Source: Xanthomonas sacchari | GTDB taxonomy: Bacteria > Pseudomonadota > Gammaproteobacteria > Xanthomonadales > Xanthomonadaceae | Direction of reading: 5' to 3' | Assembly (NCBI RefSeq): GCF_040529065.1 | Contig: NZ_CP132343.1 | Location: forward strand, 1,922,001 to 1,986,000 | DNA: 64,000 nt | The notes under the pieces: model-generated | The model's input: only the letters and a program-made list of their open reading frames with translations | The model's database searches: none | What the model was told of the DNA's origin: nothing | Translations under genes and position numbers: made by a program | Shown here: positions 28,300 to 36,180 of the stretch, piece after piece | Numbering within the stretch: the stretch's first letter is position 1 | Layout of the letters: every line of letters starts with the position of its first letter

Positions 28300-28472
28300 C
28301 ACAGGACGGGCAGGACGCTCATGCAGGGATGCGGCAGGGACATGCACGCAAGGACATCGCCAGGCAGTGCAAGGACGCGCAGGCATCACAGGACGGGCAG
28401 GACGCCCCCGCAAGGAAGCGGCAAGGACGCACGCGCCAGGGCACCGCCAGGCAGGCAGCGCCAGGGAAACGC
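28299..28472. repeat. Imperfect tandem duplication, 87-bp unit
   Basis: TCACAGGACGGGCAGGACGC begins at 28299 and again at 28386. Downstream the two units stay alignable through the GCGGCA(A/G)GGAC and GCCAGGCAG segments, with the second unit more changed. It fills most of the 288-bp gap between the creD unit and the GNAT gene. An overlapping frame encodes a QDGQDA repeat peptide but has no credible start, so I treat it as non-coding. Confidence 0.7.
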
Positions 28473-28490
28473 TTGAGGTAGAGTGCACGG

Positions 28491-29096
28491 ATGCACTCTC
28501 CGCTCTCCATTCAGCGCCTGCGCGGCGCCGGGATCGTGCCGTTCCTGGACGCGGTCGCGCAGTTGCGCATCACGGTGTTCCGCGACTGGCCGTACCTCTA
28601 CGACGGCGATCTGGGCTACGAACGCGATTACCTGGCCGCCTACGCCGCCTCGCCGGACAGCGTGTTCGTGCTGGCACGCGACGGCGACCAGGTGATAGGC
28701 GCTTCCACCGGGCTGCCGCTGCTCGACGATGCCGAGGCGTTCGCGGCGGCCTTCGCCGGCAGTGAGATCGACCCCGCCGAGGTGTTCTATTTCGGCGAGT
28801 CGGTGTTGTTGCTGCAGTACCGCGGCCACGGCGTCGGCCATGCCTTCTTCGACGAGCGCGAGGCGCATGCGCGCGCGCTCGGCCGCTTCCGCCTGACCGC
28901 GTTCTGTTCGGTGGAGCGGGCGTCCGACGATCCGCGGCGGCCGCCGGATTACCGCGGCAACGACGCGTTCTGGCGCAAGCGCGGCTACCAGCCGCAGCCG
29001 GCCTTGCGCATGCACCTGCCATGGAACGAGGTCGATCGCGGCGAAATGCCGCATACCCTGGGTTTCTGGACCCGCGCGCTGGAGCCTGTCGCATGA
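28491..29096 (+). CDS. GNAT-family N-acetyltransferase
   Basis: 201 aa. RITVFRDWPYLYDGDLGYERDYL begins the domain, VFVLARDGDQVIGASTGLPL is the central strand pair, and FGESVLLLQYRGHGVGHAFFDEREAHARALG has the acetyl-CoA loop Q-Y-R-G-H-G-V-G. The C-terminal HTLGFWTRAL is shared by a subgroup that is often beside a nitrilase-like gene. The downstream hydrolase start overlaps its stop (ATGA), so the two are co-translated and probably act on related amide substrates (inference). The substrate is unknown. Confidence 0.87.
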   Translation: MHSPLSIQRLRGAGIVPFLDAVAQLRITVFRDWPYLYDGDLGYERDYLAAYAASPDSVFVLARDGDQVIGASTGLPLLDDAEAFAAAFAGSEIDPAEVFYFGESVLLLQYRGHGVGHAFFDEREAHARALGRFRLTAFCSVERASDDPRRPPDYRGNDAFWRKRGYQPQPALRMHLPWNEVDRGEMPHTLGFWTRALEPVA

Positions 29097-29977
29097 AAGT
29101 CGCCGTCGCCAAGTACCCGATCGGCGCGCCCGCCGACTTCACCGCCTTCGCCGACAAGCAGGCCGCGCTGCTGGGCGAGGCCGCGCAGGCTGGCGCGCAA
29201 CTGGCGGTGATGCCCGAGTACCTGTCGCTGGAACTGGCCGCCATCTTCGGCGCCGACGTGTCGGCGCGGCTGCCGGCCTCGCTGGCGGCGATCCAGGCGC
29301 TGCATGCGCCGTACCTGGCCTTGTTCGCCGACCTGGCACGGCGCCATCGCCTGCACGTGGTCGCCGGCAGCTTCCTGCTCGGCGACGGCCAGGGGCGCTA
29401 CCGCAATCGCGCCTACTGGTTCACCCCGGACGGCGGCCACGGCTGGCAGGACAAGCTGCAACTGACCGGCTTCGAGAAGGCCACCGGCCTGATCGACGGC
29501 GGCGAGGCGCTGAAGGTGTTCGAGGCCGAGGGCGTGCGCGCCGGCGTGGCGGTCTGCTACGACAGCGAGTTCCCGCTGCCGGTCCGCGCCCAGTACGAGG
29601 CCGGGGCGCGTCTGCTGGTGGTGCCCAGTTGCACCGACACCGAGGCCGGCGCCACCCGCGTGCGCGTGGGTTGCCTGGCGCGGGCGCTGGAGAACCGCAT
29701 CTTCGTGGCCCAGTCGGTGACCGCCGGCGTCGCCGAGTGGAGCCCGGCGCTGGACGTGAACACCGGCGAGGCCACGCTGTACGCGCCGATGGACGCCGGC
29801 TTCCCCGCCGACGGCATCGTCGCGCAGACCCGCGGCGAGCAGGTCTGGGCGATCGCCGAACTGGATTTCGCCGCGTTCGAGGCCAGCCGCGCCAATGCGC
29901 AAGTGGCCAACGACCGCGACTGGCGCGGGCAACTGGCGCCCGCCGTGGTGCGCGCGGAACTGAGCCATTTCGCGTAG
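29093..29977 (+). CDS. Nitrilase-superfamily carbon-nitrogen hydrolase
   Basis: 294-aa cytoplasmic amidase-type enzyme. The Glu-Lys-Cys triad is visible: Glu in [12 protein letters not shown] (about residue 43), Lys in [12 protein letters not shown] and the nucleophile Cys in [13 protein letters not shown]. The start is the ATG that overlaps the GNAT stop codon. The reaction (amide or nitrile hydrolysis) is inferred from the family; the substrate is unknown. Pairing with a GNAT gene in an overlapping operon suggests acylation and de-amidation of the same small-molecule pool. Confidence 0.88.
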   Translation: MKVAVAKYPIGAPADFTAFADKQAALLGEAAQAGAQLAVMPEYLSLELAAIFGADVSARLPASLAAIQALHAPYLALFADLARRHRLHVVAGSFLLGDGQGRYRNRAYWFTPDGGHGWQDKLQLTGFEKATGLIDGGEALKVFEAEGVRAGVAVCYDSEFPLPVRAQYEAGARLLVVPSCTDTEAGATRVRVGCLARALENRIFVAQSVTAGVAEWSPALDVNTGEATLYAPMDAGFPADGIVAQTRGEQVWAIAELDFAAFEASRANAQVANDRDWRGQLAPAVVRAELSHFA

Positions 29978-30045
29978 GAGCGTTTCCTGCCAAAGTGCCG
30001 CGCCTCGGCGCGCCATGCCCTGTTTCCGCGGTGAGACGCTGCTTT

Positions 30046-30076
30046 ACCAATCCCGAATCTCCAATCCCCAATCCCG
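30046..30076 (+). repeat. 31-bp AATCCC-rich dispersed repeat, copy 2
   Basis: Matches 26307-26337 at 29 of 31 positions. It lies in the 163-bp gap between the hydrolase and gltX, directly before a perfect 8-bp hairpin. Confidence 0.7.
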
Positions 30077-30111
30077 CGGCGCCAGCAGGCGCCGCAACAG
30101 CAAGGTAAAAT
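30076..30111 (+). promoter_or_regulatory. Hairpin and probable -10 element upstream of gltX
   Basis: GCGGCGCC-AGCA-GGCGCCGC (30076-30095) is a perfect 8-bp stem-loop, possibly ending the upstream transcript. TAAAAT at 30106-30111 lies 30 bp before the gltX start and is a reasonable -10. No clear -35 is present. Confidence 0.4.
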
Positions 30112-30140
30112 CGCCCGATTCCCGTCGTTTCGAGCGTTCC

Positions 30141-31547
30141 ATGGCCTGCCGCACCCGTTTTGCCCCCAGTCCCACCGGTTACCTGCACATCGGCGGCGCG
30201 CGCACCGCGCTGTACTGCTGGCTGGAGGCGCGCCACCGCGGCGGCGAATTCGTGCTGCGGATCGAGGACACCGACCGCGAGCGCAGCACCCAGGCGGCGA
30301 TCGACGCGATCCTGGAGGCGATGGAGTGGCTGGGCCTGGACTACGACGAAGGCCCGATCTACCAGACCCGGCGCCTGGACCGCTATCGCGAGGTTGCCGA
30401 GCAGTTGCTGGTGCAGGGCAAGGCCTACTACGCCTACGAGACCCGCGAGGAACTGGACGCCATGCGCGAAGCGGCGATGGCGCGGCAGGAAAAGCCGCGC
30501 TACAACGGCGCCGCGCGCGAGCTGAACCTGCCGTACCGCGACGATCCCAACCGGGTGATCCGCTTCAAGAACCCGACCGAGGGCGTGGTGGCGTTCGACG
30601 ACCTGATCAAGGGCCGCATCGAGATCGCCAACAGCGAACTGGACGACATGGTGATCTTCCGTCCCGACGGCTACCCCACCTACAACTTCGCGGTGGTGGT
30701 GGACGACTGGGACATGGGCATCACCGAGGTCATCCGCGGCGACGACCACATCAACAACACCCCGCGCCAGATCAACATCTACCAGGCGCTGGGCGCGCCG
30801 GTGCCGAAGTTCGCGCACATGCCGATGATCCTTGACGAGCAGGGCGCCAAGCTGTCCAAGCGCACCGGCGCGGCCGACGTGATGCAGTACAAGGACGCCG
30901 GCTACCTGCCGCACGCGCTGATCAACTACCTGGCGCGGCTGGGTTGGTCACACGGCGACCAGGAACTGTTCGGGCGGCAGGAGTTGATCGACCTGTTCGA
31001 CGTCAAGGACGTCAATTCCAAGGCCGCGCGCCTGGACATGGCCAAGCTCGGCTGGGTCAACCAGCACTACCTCAAGAGCGACGACCCGGCGACGATCGCG
31101 CCGCAGCTGGAATTCCAGTTGCGCAAGCTCGGCATCGACCCGGCCGCCGGCCCGGCCGCAGCCGAGGTGGTGGTGGCGCTGCGCGAGCGCGTGCAGACCC
31201 TGAAGGAAATGGCCGAGAAGGCCGAGGTCTGGTATCGCCCGCTGACCAGCTACGACGACGCGGCGGTGGCCAAGCATTTCAAGCCGGGCGCCGAACTGGC
31301 GCTGGGCAAGGCCCGCGAACTGCTGGCGGCGCTGCCGCAGTGGAGCCTGGACGGCGTCGCCGCCGCGCTGCACGACACCGCCGCCGCCCTGGAGATCGGC
31401 ATGGGCAAGGTGGCGCAGCCGCTGCGCGTGGCCATCACCGGCACCCAGGTCAGCCCGGACATCTCGCAGACCGTCTACCTGGCGGGGCGCGAGGAGGCCT
31501 TGAAACGCATCGACGCCGCGCTCATCAAGATCCCAGCGGGAAGCTGA
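30141..31547 (+). CDS. gltX: GltX, glutamyl-tRNA synthetase
   Basis: Class I aminoacyl-tRNA synthetase charging tRNA-Glu. The N-terminus [23 protein letters not shown] (shown in part) has the HIGH-equivalent HIGG, the second signature is KLSKRTG (KMSKS equivalent), and the C-terminal helical anticodon-binding domain is complete. At 468 aa it is the normal bacterial length. I start at ATG 30141, which begins the catalytic signature. zur follows after 16 nt and is probably co-transcribed. Confidence 0.96.
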   Translation: MACRTRFAPSPTGYLHIGGARTALYCWLEARHRGGEFVLRIEDTDRERSTQAAIDAILEAMEWLGLDYDEGPIYQTRRLDRYREVAEQLLVQGKAYYAYETREELDAMREAAMARQEKPRYNGAARELNLPYRDDPNRVIRFKNPTEGVVAFDDLIKGRIEIANSELDDMVIFRPDGYPTYNFAVVVDDWDMGITEVIRGDDHINNTPRQINIYQALGAPVPKFAHMPMILDEQGAKLSKRTGAADVMQYKDAGYLPHALINYLARLGWSHGDQELFGRQELIDLFDVKDVNSKAARLDMAKLGWVNQHYLKSDDPATIAPQLEFQLRKLGIDPAAGPAAAEVVVALRERVQTLKEMAEKAEVWYRPLTSYDDAAVAKHFKPGAELALGKARELLAALPQWSLDGVAAALHDTAAALEIGMGKVAQPLRVAITGTQVSPDISQTVYLAGREEALKRIDAALIKIPAGS

Positions 31548-31563
31548 TTCCCGGGAGACCGCC

Positions 31564-32052
31564 ATGTCCAGCAAGAAGACCGCCTGCACCGAGCCGCACC
31601 ACCACGTCCACGACGCTGCCGACTTCGTCAAGGTGGTGGAGCGGGTCAGCCGCGAGCGCGGTCTGCGCCTGACCCCGATCCGCGCCAACGTGCTGCGGCT
31701 GATCGCCGAGGCCGGGCGCCCGGTCAAGGCCTACGACCTGCTGGAATGGGTGCGTGAGGGCAAGGGCGTGGGCGCCGACGCGCCGCCCACGGTGTACCGC
31801 GCGCTGGATTTCCTGATGGCCAACGGCTTCGTGCACAAGCTCGAGTCGGTCAACGCCTTCGTCGCCTGTCACCACCCGAGCAGCGCCCAGCATTCGGTGC
31901 CGTTCCTGATTTGCGACCGCTGCCACAGCGCAGTGGAACTGGAAGACCGCGACGTGGTCGCGCAACTGGAGCAGCGCGCCAAGGCGCTGGGCTTCCAGCC
32001 GCAGGCGCAAACTCTGGAAGTGCACGGGCTGTGCGCGAAGTGCGCGGGTTGA
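31564..32052 (+). CDS. zur: Zur, zinc-responsive Fur-family repressor
   Basis: 162-aa Fur-family repressor. The winged helix (LTPIRANVLRLIAEAGRPVKAYDLLEWV ... PPTVYRALDFL) is followed by the dimerisation domain with zinc-binding CDRC (residues about 117-120) and a C-terminal CAKC. A His-rich N-terminus (EPHHHVHD) and HHPSS add metal ligands. The sequence fits Zur rather than Fur or PerR. A matching operator lies at 54453-54480 between a ZnuD-type receptor and a MerC gene in this window. It converges with rtcR; the 133-bp gap has no T-tract terminator. Confidence 0.9.
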   Translation: MSSKKTACTEPHHHVHDAADFVKVVERVSRERGLRLTPIRANVLRLIAEAGRPVKAYDLLEWVREGKGVGADAPPTVYRALDFLMANGFVHKLESVNAFVACHHPSSAQHSVPFLICDRCHSAVELEDRDVVAQLEQRAKALGFQPQAQTLEVHGLCAKCAG

Positions 32053-32185
32053 GCCTGGCGCGCGCCGCAGGGCAGGGTGCTGGCGCCCGGTGCGACGCCG
32101 GTCCAACTGATTCCTGATCCGCTTCCGGCCGGCCAGTCGGCCGCGCCGCGCGACCGGGCGCAAGGCACAGGCGTGCCCGCCTGGC

Positions 32186-33796
32186 TCAGTCCTGTGCCGC
32201 GGCGCGCCCGCCCTCGCGCACCTGCTCCCAGTCCAGTCCGAACCGCGCCAGGTATTTGCGCAGGCGGTCGGCGTCGTTGGTGCTGGCGCGCTGCGTGCGG
32301 GACACGGCGAACAGTTCGCGTCCGGCCTGCGATAGCGACTTCGCCGTCGCGCAGACCCGCACCACGTCTTCCAGTTGCACGCGGTCGAAACGGTCCAGCT
32401 GGGCCGCCGCCTCGCCGAGCAGTGCGTCCAGCGGCGAGGGCGGGGTGCCGTCGCGCCATTGCCGACGCAGGCGCTCGATTTCTTCTTCCACCAGCTCGCG
32501 CTGGATGCGCCCGGCATTGGCCAGTGTCGCCAGGCGCATCACCGAGGCGCTGAGGTCGCGGAAGTTGCCGTGCCAGCGCGCCTCCGCGCCGGTGGCGAAG
32601 GCGAGATAGCGGCTGCGCGCCTCGCGATTGAAGGTCACCCGCTGGTGCTGCTCGCGCGACCAGCGCTCCAGTTCGAAGTCCAGGTTCGGCTCGATGTCCT
32701 CGCGGCGCTCGGCCAGGCCGGGCAGGTGGTAGGTCCACAGGTTCAGGCGCGCCAGCAGGTCCTCGCGGAAGCGGCCCTGCGCGACGTGCTGGTGCAGGTC
32801 GCGGTTGGTGCCGGCGATCAGCTGAAACTCGCTCTCCACCTCGCGGTCGCTGCCGACCGGCAGGAAGCGCTTCTCCTCCAGCGCCCGCAGCAGCATGGCC
32901 TGCTCGTCCAGGCCCAGCTCGCCAATCTCGTCGAGGAACAGCAGGCCCTGGTGGGCCGAGCGCAGCAGCCCCGGGCGGTCGCTGACCGCGCCGGTGTAGG
33001 CGCCCTTGGTATGGCCGAACAGCGCGCTCATGGCGCCGTCGCCGCGCAGGGTGGCGCAATTGACCTCGACGAAACGCCCCGGCAACTGGTGCTTGAGTTT
33101 CTTCAGTTCGAACACGCGCTTGGCCAACTGGCTCTTGCCGGCGCCGGTCGGCCCCATCAGCAGCATCGGCGCCCTGGAGCGCGTGGCCACGGTCTCGATC
33201 TGCTCGATCATGCGGTTGAACGCCGCATTGCGCGTGGCGATGCCGCTCTTCAGCAATGCGCGGTCCTGCAGTTGCTGCTGCTGGAAGCGCTGCGCGATGC
33301 GGTCGTAGCGCGACAGGTCCAGGTCGATCACGGTGTAGGCGCCGGCCTCGCCGCTGCCCTGTTTGCGCGGCGGCGAGGTCTGCAGCAGGCGCCCGGGGAA
33401 GTGCCGGCTCTCGGTCAGCAGGAAGCCGCAGATCTGGCTGACGTGGCTGCCGGTGGTGATGTGCAGGTAGTAGTCCTCTTCGTCCGGGCGGAACGTGTAG
33501 CCGGCGAAGAAGTCGTGCAGGGTGGCGTACACCCCTTCGAAATCCCAGGGATCGGCCAGGTAGGTGTCGTGCAACTGCACCTGTGTGTCGGGCGAGACCT
33601 GGCCCAGGTCCTCGCTCACTAGCTGCGCCAGCTTCTGGTAGCGGCGCAGGTCGGTCAGCAGCTCCAGGCGGCTGAGCAGAAAGTCCTCGTGCATGCCCAG
33701 CGCCACCGTCGGGCGCCACTTCTCCCAGCGCCCGGGGCCGCTGCCAGAATCCAGTTGGGTGCCGAGCATGCCGAACACCACCTGTGGCCTGTCCAT
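32186..33796 (-). CDS. rtcR: RtcR, sigma54-dependent activator of the RNA-repair operon
   Basis: 536 aa. The N-terminal CARF-like sensory domain (residues about 1-170, with WEKWRPTVAL, DPWDFEGVYATLHDF and ITTGSHVSQICGFLL) is followed by an AAA+ domain: Walker A GPTGAGKS, the sigma54-contact loop GAYTGA and Walker B LLFLDEIGEL. A C-terminal DNA-binding helix region is expected. It is close to E. coli RtcR throughout. In that family the CARF domain senses RNA ends with 2',3'-cyclic phosphate. The start was set at ATG 33796 (AAGGA 5 nt upstream). It is divergent from rsr and its sigma54 promoter. Confidence 0.95.
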   Translation of the reverse strand: MDRPQVVFGMLGTQLDSGSGPGRWEKWRPTVALGMHEDFLLSRLELLTDLRRYQKLAQLVSEDLGQVSPDTQVQLHDTYLADPWDFEGVYATLHDFFAGYTFRPDEEDYYLHITTGSHVSQICGFLLTESRHFPGRLLQTSPPRKQGSGEAGAYTVIDLDLSRYDRIAQRFQQQQLQDRALLKSGIATRNAAFNRMIEQIETVATRSRAPMLLMGPTGAGKSQLAKRVFELKKLKHQLPGRFVEVNCATLRGDGAMSALFGHTKGAYTGAVSDRPGLLRSAHQGLLFLDEIGELGLDEQAMLLRALEEKRFLPVGSDREVESEFQLIAGTNRDLHQHVAQGRFREDLLARLNLWTYHLPGLAERREDIEPNLDFELERWSREQHQRVTFNREARSRYLAFATGAEARWHGNFRDLSASVMRLATLANAGRIQRELVEEEIERLRRQWRDGTPPSPLDALLGEAAAQLDRFDRVQLEDVVRVCATAKSLSQAGRELFAVSRTQRASTNDADRLRKYLARFGLDWEQVREGGRAAAQD

Positions 33797-33833
33797 ATCC
33801 ATCCTTATAAGAGTGTCGCTGAAGTTATAGGAA

Positions 33834-33849
33834 TGTTCGGCGTCGAACA
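33834..33849. promoter_or_regulatory. Candidate RtcR upstream activating site
   Basis: TGTTCG-GCGT-CGAACA is a 16-bp inverted repeat centred about 78 bp before the -24 element of the rsr promoter, a usual distance for a sigma54 enhancer. It also lies just upstream of rtcR, overlapping its possible promoter, so RtcR might autoregulate. This is inferred from position only. Confidence 0.5.
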
Positions 33850-33918
33850 AGCGGGTGCCGCATCTAGTTTCTCAATTTTCTGTTTTTAATCAATGTGTTG
33901 AGGTGTTCTCCAAAAAGT

Positions 33919-33933
33919 TGGCACGGCCATTGC
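33919..33933 (+). promoter_or_regulatory. Sigma54 (-24/-12) promoter of rsr-yrl-rtcBA
   Basis: TGGCACG-GCCA-TTGC matches the RpoN consensus TGGCAC(G)-N4-TTGC exactly. It faces rsr, whose start codon lies 48 bp downstream, and divergent rtcR encodes the required activator. Confidence 0.9.
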
Positions 33934-33980
33934 GATATCTGGGCATCACCAGCGCGGGCCGTTCCCGCCAGGAGCCTGAC

Positions 33981-35528
33981 ATGGCCAACCTCTCTCTGTT
34001 CTCGTCATCGCGTGGCGCGCTGCTGCCGCCGGCGACCGTGCGCAACGACGCCGGTGGCGCCGCCTATGCGCGCTCGCCGCAGGCGGCGCTGGCGCTGTAC
34101 GCGGCCACCGGCTGCTTGAACGGCACCTTCTATGCGGGTGCCGAGGTGCAACTGCAGCGGGTGCTCGGGCTGTGCGCGCAGGTCGATCCGGCCTTCGTCG
34201 CGCAGACCGCGATCTACGCACGCCAGGTCGCGCACATGAAGGACATGCCGGCATTGTTGTTGGCCACGCTGACCACCCGGGATCCGGACCTGTTCGCACG
34301 GGCCTTCCCGCGCGTGATCGACAACGGCCGCCTGCTGCGCAACTTCGTGCAGATCGTGCGCAGCGGGCAACTCGGGCGCAAGTCGCTGGGGTCGCGGCCC
34401 AAGCGCCTGGTGCGGCAGTGGCTGCAGCAGGCCTCGGCGCAGACCATCGTGCAGGCGGCGATCGGCCAGCAGCCGTCGCTGGCCGACGTGATCCGCATGG
34501 TCCACCCGAAGCCGGCCGACGCCGAGCGCGAGGCGCTGTATGCGTGGGTGGTCGGCAAGCCGTACCGCGAGGAGGCGCTGCCGGCATTGCTGCAGGCGTA
34601 CGAAGCATTCAAGCGCGCACCGTCCGGCCCATTGCCGGCGTTGCCGTTCCAGTACTACACGGCCTTGCCGCTGACCACGGCGCATTGGGCGGCGCTGGCC
34701 CGCAACGCCTCGTGGCAGACCCTGCGCATGAACCTCAACACCTTCGCGCGGCATGGGGTGTTCGAGGATCCGGCGATGGTGGCGCAGGTGGCGGCACGCC
34801 TGCGCGATCCGGCGCAGATCCAGCGCGCCCGGGTGTTCCCGTACCAGTTGCTGGTGGCCAGCACCGCGGCCAGTCAGTTGCCGCCGCCGATCGGCCAGGC
34901 GCTGCGCGAGGCGATGGAGATCGCGACGCGGCAGGTGCCGCGGCTGGACGGCAACGTGGTGGTGGCGGTGGATGTGTCCGGCTCGATGGCGGCGCCGGTG
35001 ACCGGTTTCCGTCGTGGCGCCAGCAGCAGCGTGCGCTGCGTGGATGTGGCCGCGCTGATTGCGGCCTGCGTGCAGCGGGTCAATCCGCGCGCCACGGTGT
35101 TGCCGTTCGACACCGAGGTGCGGTCGCTGCGGTTGCGGCAGCGCCAGGACGTGATCGCGCAGGCGCAGCAACTGGCCGCGTTGTGCGGTGGCGGGACCAG
35201 CGTCAGCGCGCCGCTGCTGCAGTTGAACGCGCAACGTGCGCCGGTCGATCTGCTGGTGCTGGTGTCGGACAACGAGAGTTGGCGCGACACCCGTAGCGGT
35301 GCGACCGCGACCATGCAGGCCTGGGCCGAATTGAAGGCGCGGTGCCCGCAGGCGCGCATGGTCTGCATCGACCTGCAGCCGGTGGCCACCAGCCAGACGG
35401 TCGAACGCGACGACATCCTGCATGTCGGCGGCTTCAGCGATGCAGTGTTCGACCTGCTGGCCACGTTCGCGGCCGAAGGCGCCGGCACCAAGCGCTGGGT
35501 CGAGCGGATCGGCTCGATCGTGGTGTGA
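33981..35528 (+). CDS. rsr: Rsr, TROVE-domain Ro60 orthologue
   Basis: 515-aa ring-shaped RNA-binding protein. The HEAT-like TROVE module (about residues 15-340) is followed by a von Willebrand A domain with a MIDAS motif, DVSGSM, and an Asp in VLVSDNES. Family members bind Y RNAs and misfolded RNAs, and hand structured RNA to PNPase. CAGGAG lies well placed before the ATG, and 33981 starts the domain. It is the first gene downstream of the sigma54 promoter. The non-coding RNA array immediately downstream is the expected ligand source. Confidence 0.93.
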   Translation: MANLSLFSSSRGALLPPATVRNDAGGAAYARSPQAALALYAATGCLNGTFYAGAEVQLQRVLGLCAQVDPAFVAQTAIYARQVAHMKDMPALLLATLTTRDPDLFARAFPRVIDNGRLLRNFVQIVRSGQLGRKSLGSRPKRLVRQWLQQASAQTIVQAAIGQQPSLADVIRMVHPKPADAEREALYAWVVGKPYREEALPALLQAYEAFKRAPSGPLPALPFQYYTALPLTTAHWAALARNASWQTLRMNLNTFARHGVFEDPAMVAQVAARLRDPAQIQRARVFPYQLLVASTAASQLPPPIGQALREAMEIATRQVPRLDGNVVVAVDVSGSMAAPVTGFRRGASSSVRCVDVAALIAACVQRVNPRATVLPFDTEVRSLRLRQRQDVIAQAQQLAALCGGGTSVSAPLLQLNAQRAPVDLLVLVSDNESWRDTRSGATATMQAWAELKARCPQARMVCIDLQPVATSQTVERDDILHVGGFSDAVFDLLATFAAEGAGTKRWVERIGSIVV

Positions 35529-35630
35529 GGCCTTGAAGGAAGGTGTTACCCGGCGGGCAATGGGGCCCGCCGGGCTGCGGGAGAACCAAGATTCGCGTTG
35601 ACGGAGGCGGCGATGGCGGCCTCCATGTTT

Positions 35631-35779
35631 CGCCGCCGGCGTCCACGAATGCCGATGGAACTACAGCCTCCGAAGCTCCAGGTCGCGGGTTCGAATCCCG
35701 CCCACTCCAGGGATGGGGTCGGTAGCTCAGTTGGTAAAGCGGGAATGTTCCATCTCTCTTGTCGCGGACGTCGTCGGTC
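35631..35779 (+). ncRNA. Y-like RNA unit 1: tRNA-like domain on an extended stem
   Basis: The outer stem pairs about 35632-35646 with 35764-35778, with mismatches. An inner stem GATGGAAC (35654-35661) / GTTCCATC (35747-35754) is perfect. Within it lies an anticodon-arm-like hairpin AGC-CTCCGAA-GCT (35665-35677; the loop has tRNA form with triplet CCG). The T-arm GCGGG-TTCGAAT-CCCGC (35685-35701) follows. An acceptor-like stem CCACTCC / GGGGTCGG (one bulge, 35702-35722) is closed by a 6-nt loop. A D-arm TA-GCTCAGTTGGTAAAGC follows. The order is a circular permutation of tRNA, so it is not a tRNA gene. It fits the architecture of bacterial YrlA-type Y RNAs. Confidence 0.8.
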
Positions 35780-35891
35780 TTGTTGTGTGCGTTGCATGGA
35801 AGCACTGGACCCGGCGGGCAATGGGGCCCGCCGGGCTGCAGGAGACGCAGGAATTCAGTTGATGGAGGCGGCAGTTGCCGCTTTCCGGTTT

Positions 35892-36039
35892 CGCCGCCGG
35901 CGTCCACGAATGCCGATGGAACTACAGCCTCTTAAGCTCCAGGTCGCGGGTTCGAGTCCCGCCCACCCTGCGATGGGGTGGTAGCTCAGTTGGACAGAGC
36001 GGGAACGTTCCATCTCTCTTGTCGTGGCCGTCGTCGGTC
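35892..36039 (+). ncRNA. Y-like RNA unit 2: tRNA-like domain on an extended stem
   Basis: Same design as unit 1. The inner stem is GATGGAAC (35915-35922) / GTTCCATC (36007-36014). An anticodon-arm-like hairpin AGC-CTCTTAA-GCT (35926-35938) has a loop of tRNA form with triplet CTT. The T-arm is GCGGG-TTCGAGT-CCCGC (35946-35962). The acceptor-like stem CCACCCT / GGGGTGG (35963-35969 / 35975-35981) has a 5-nt loop, better paired than in unit 1. The D-arm GCTC...GAGC (35984-36000) is also complete, preceded by TA at the tRNA 8-9 positions. The outer stem covers 35893-35907 with 36024-36038. It is probably the best-folded copy. Confidence 0.83.
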
Positions 36040-36046
36040 CTGTTGT

Positions 36047-36173
36047 ACGCGTTGCCTGGCGGATGCAGGCGGAACTCCATCGGTCGCGGGTTCGAATCCC
36101 GCCCGCTCTATGGCGGTAGCTCAGCGGTAGAGCGATCGTTCCGCGTATGGACTTGCCGCGTGAGGCGATGCGT
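36047..36173 (+). ncRNA. Y-like RNA unit 3: compact tRNA-like domain
   Basis: The outer stem ACGCGTTGCCT (36047-36057) pairs fully with AGGCGATGCGT (36163-36173), with two wobbles. The inner stem is GCGGAAC (36069-36075) / GTTCCGC (36138-36144). It has a T-arm GCGGG-TTCGAAT-CCCGC (36086-36102), an acceptor-like CCGC / GCGG with a short loop (36103-36116), TA, and a D-arm GCTC-AGCGGTA-GAGC (36119-36133). It lacks the anticodon-like hairpin and the upstream GC hairpins of units 1-2. The outer and inner stem sequences differ from units 1-2 while base pairing is kept. Confidence 0.82.
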
Positions 36174-36180
36174 TGGTTTT

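Larger units (their letters stand above)
35546..36060 (+). repeat. Two direct repeats of about 260 bp carrying Y-like RNA units 1 and 2
   Basis: Copies 35546-35806 and 35807-36060 align over their whole length with 261-bp spacing. Each opens with a 10-bp perfect GC hairpin (stem CCCGGCGGGC / GCCCGCCGGG, loop AATGGG; 35549-35574 and 35810-35835). A second hairpin follows (35602-35623, GGAGGC/GCCTCC; in copy 2 GCGGC-AGTT-GCCGC near 35869), with different sequence but retained pairing. The tRNA-like RNA and a conserved 3' tail (CTCTTGTCG...GTCGTCGG) complete each copy. They are probably a recent tandem duplication kept by selection on structure. Confidence 0.85.

Noticed and set aside
28299-28472. 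CRISPR-like array
   Set aside because: Only two imperfect units with no conserved repeat/spacer pattern and no cas genes.
28209-28488. Repeat-containing frame in the tandem duplication (QDGQDA peptide)
   Set aside because: No ribosome binding site and it is explained by the 87-bp repeat.
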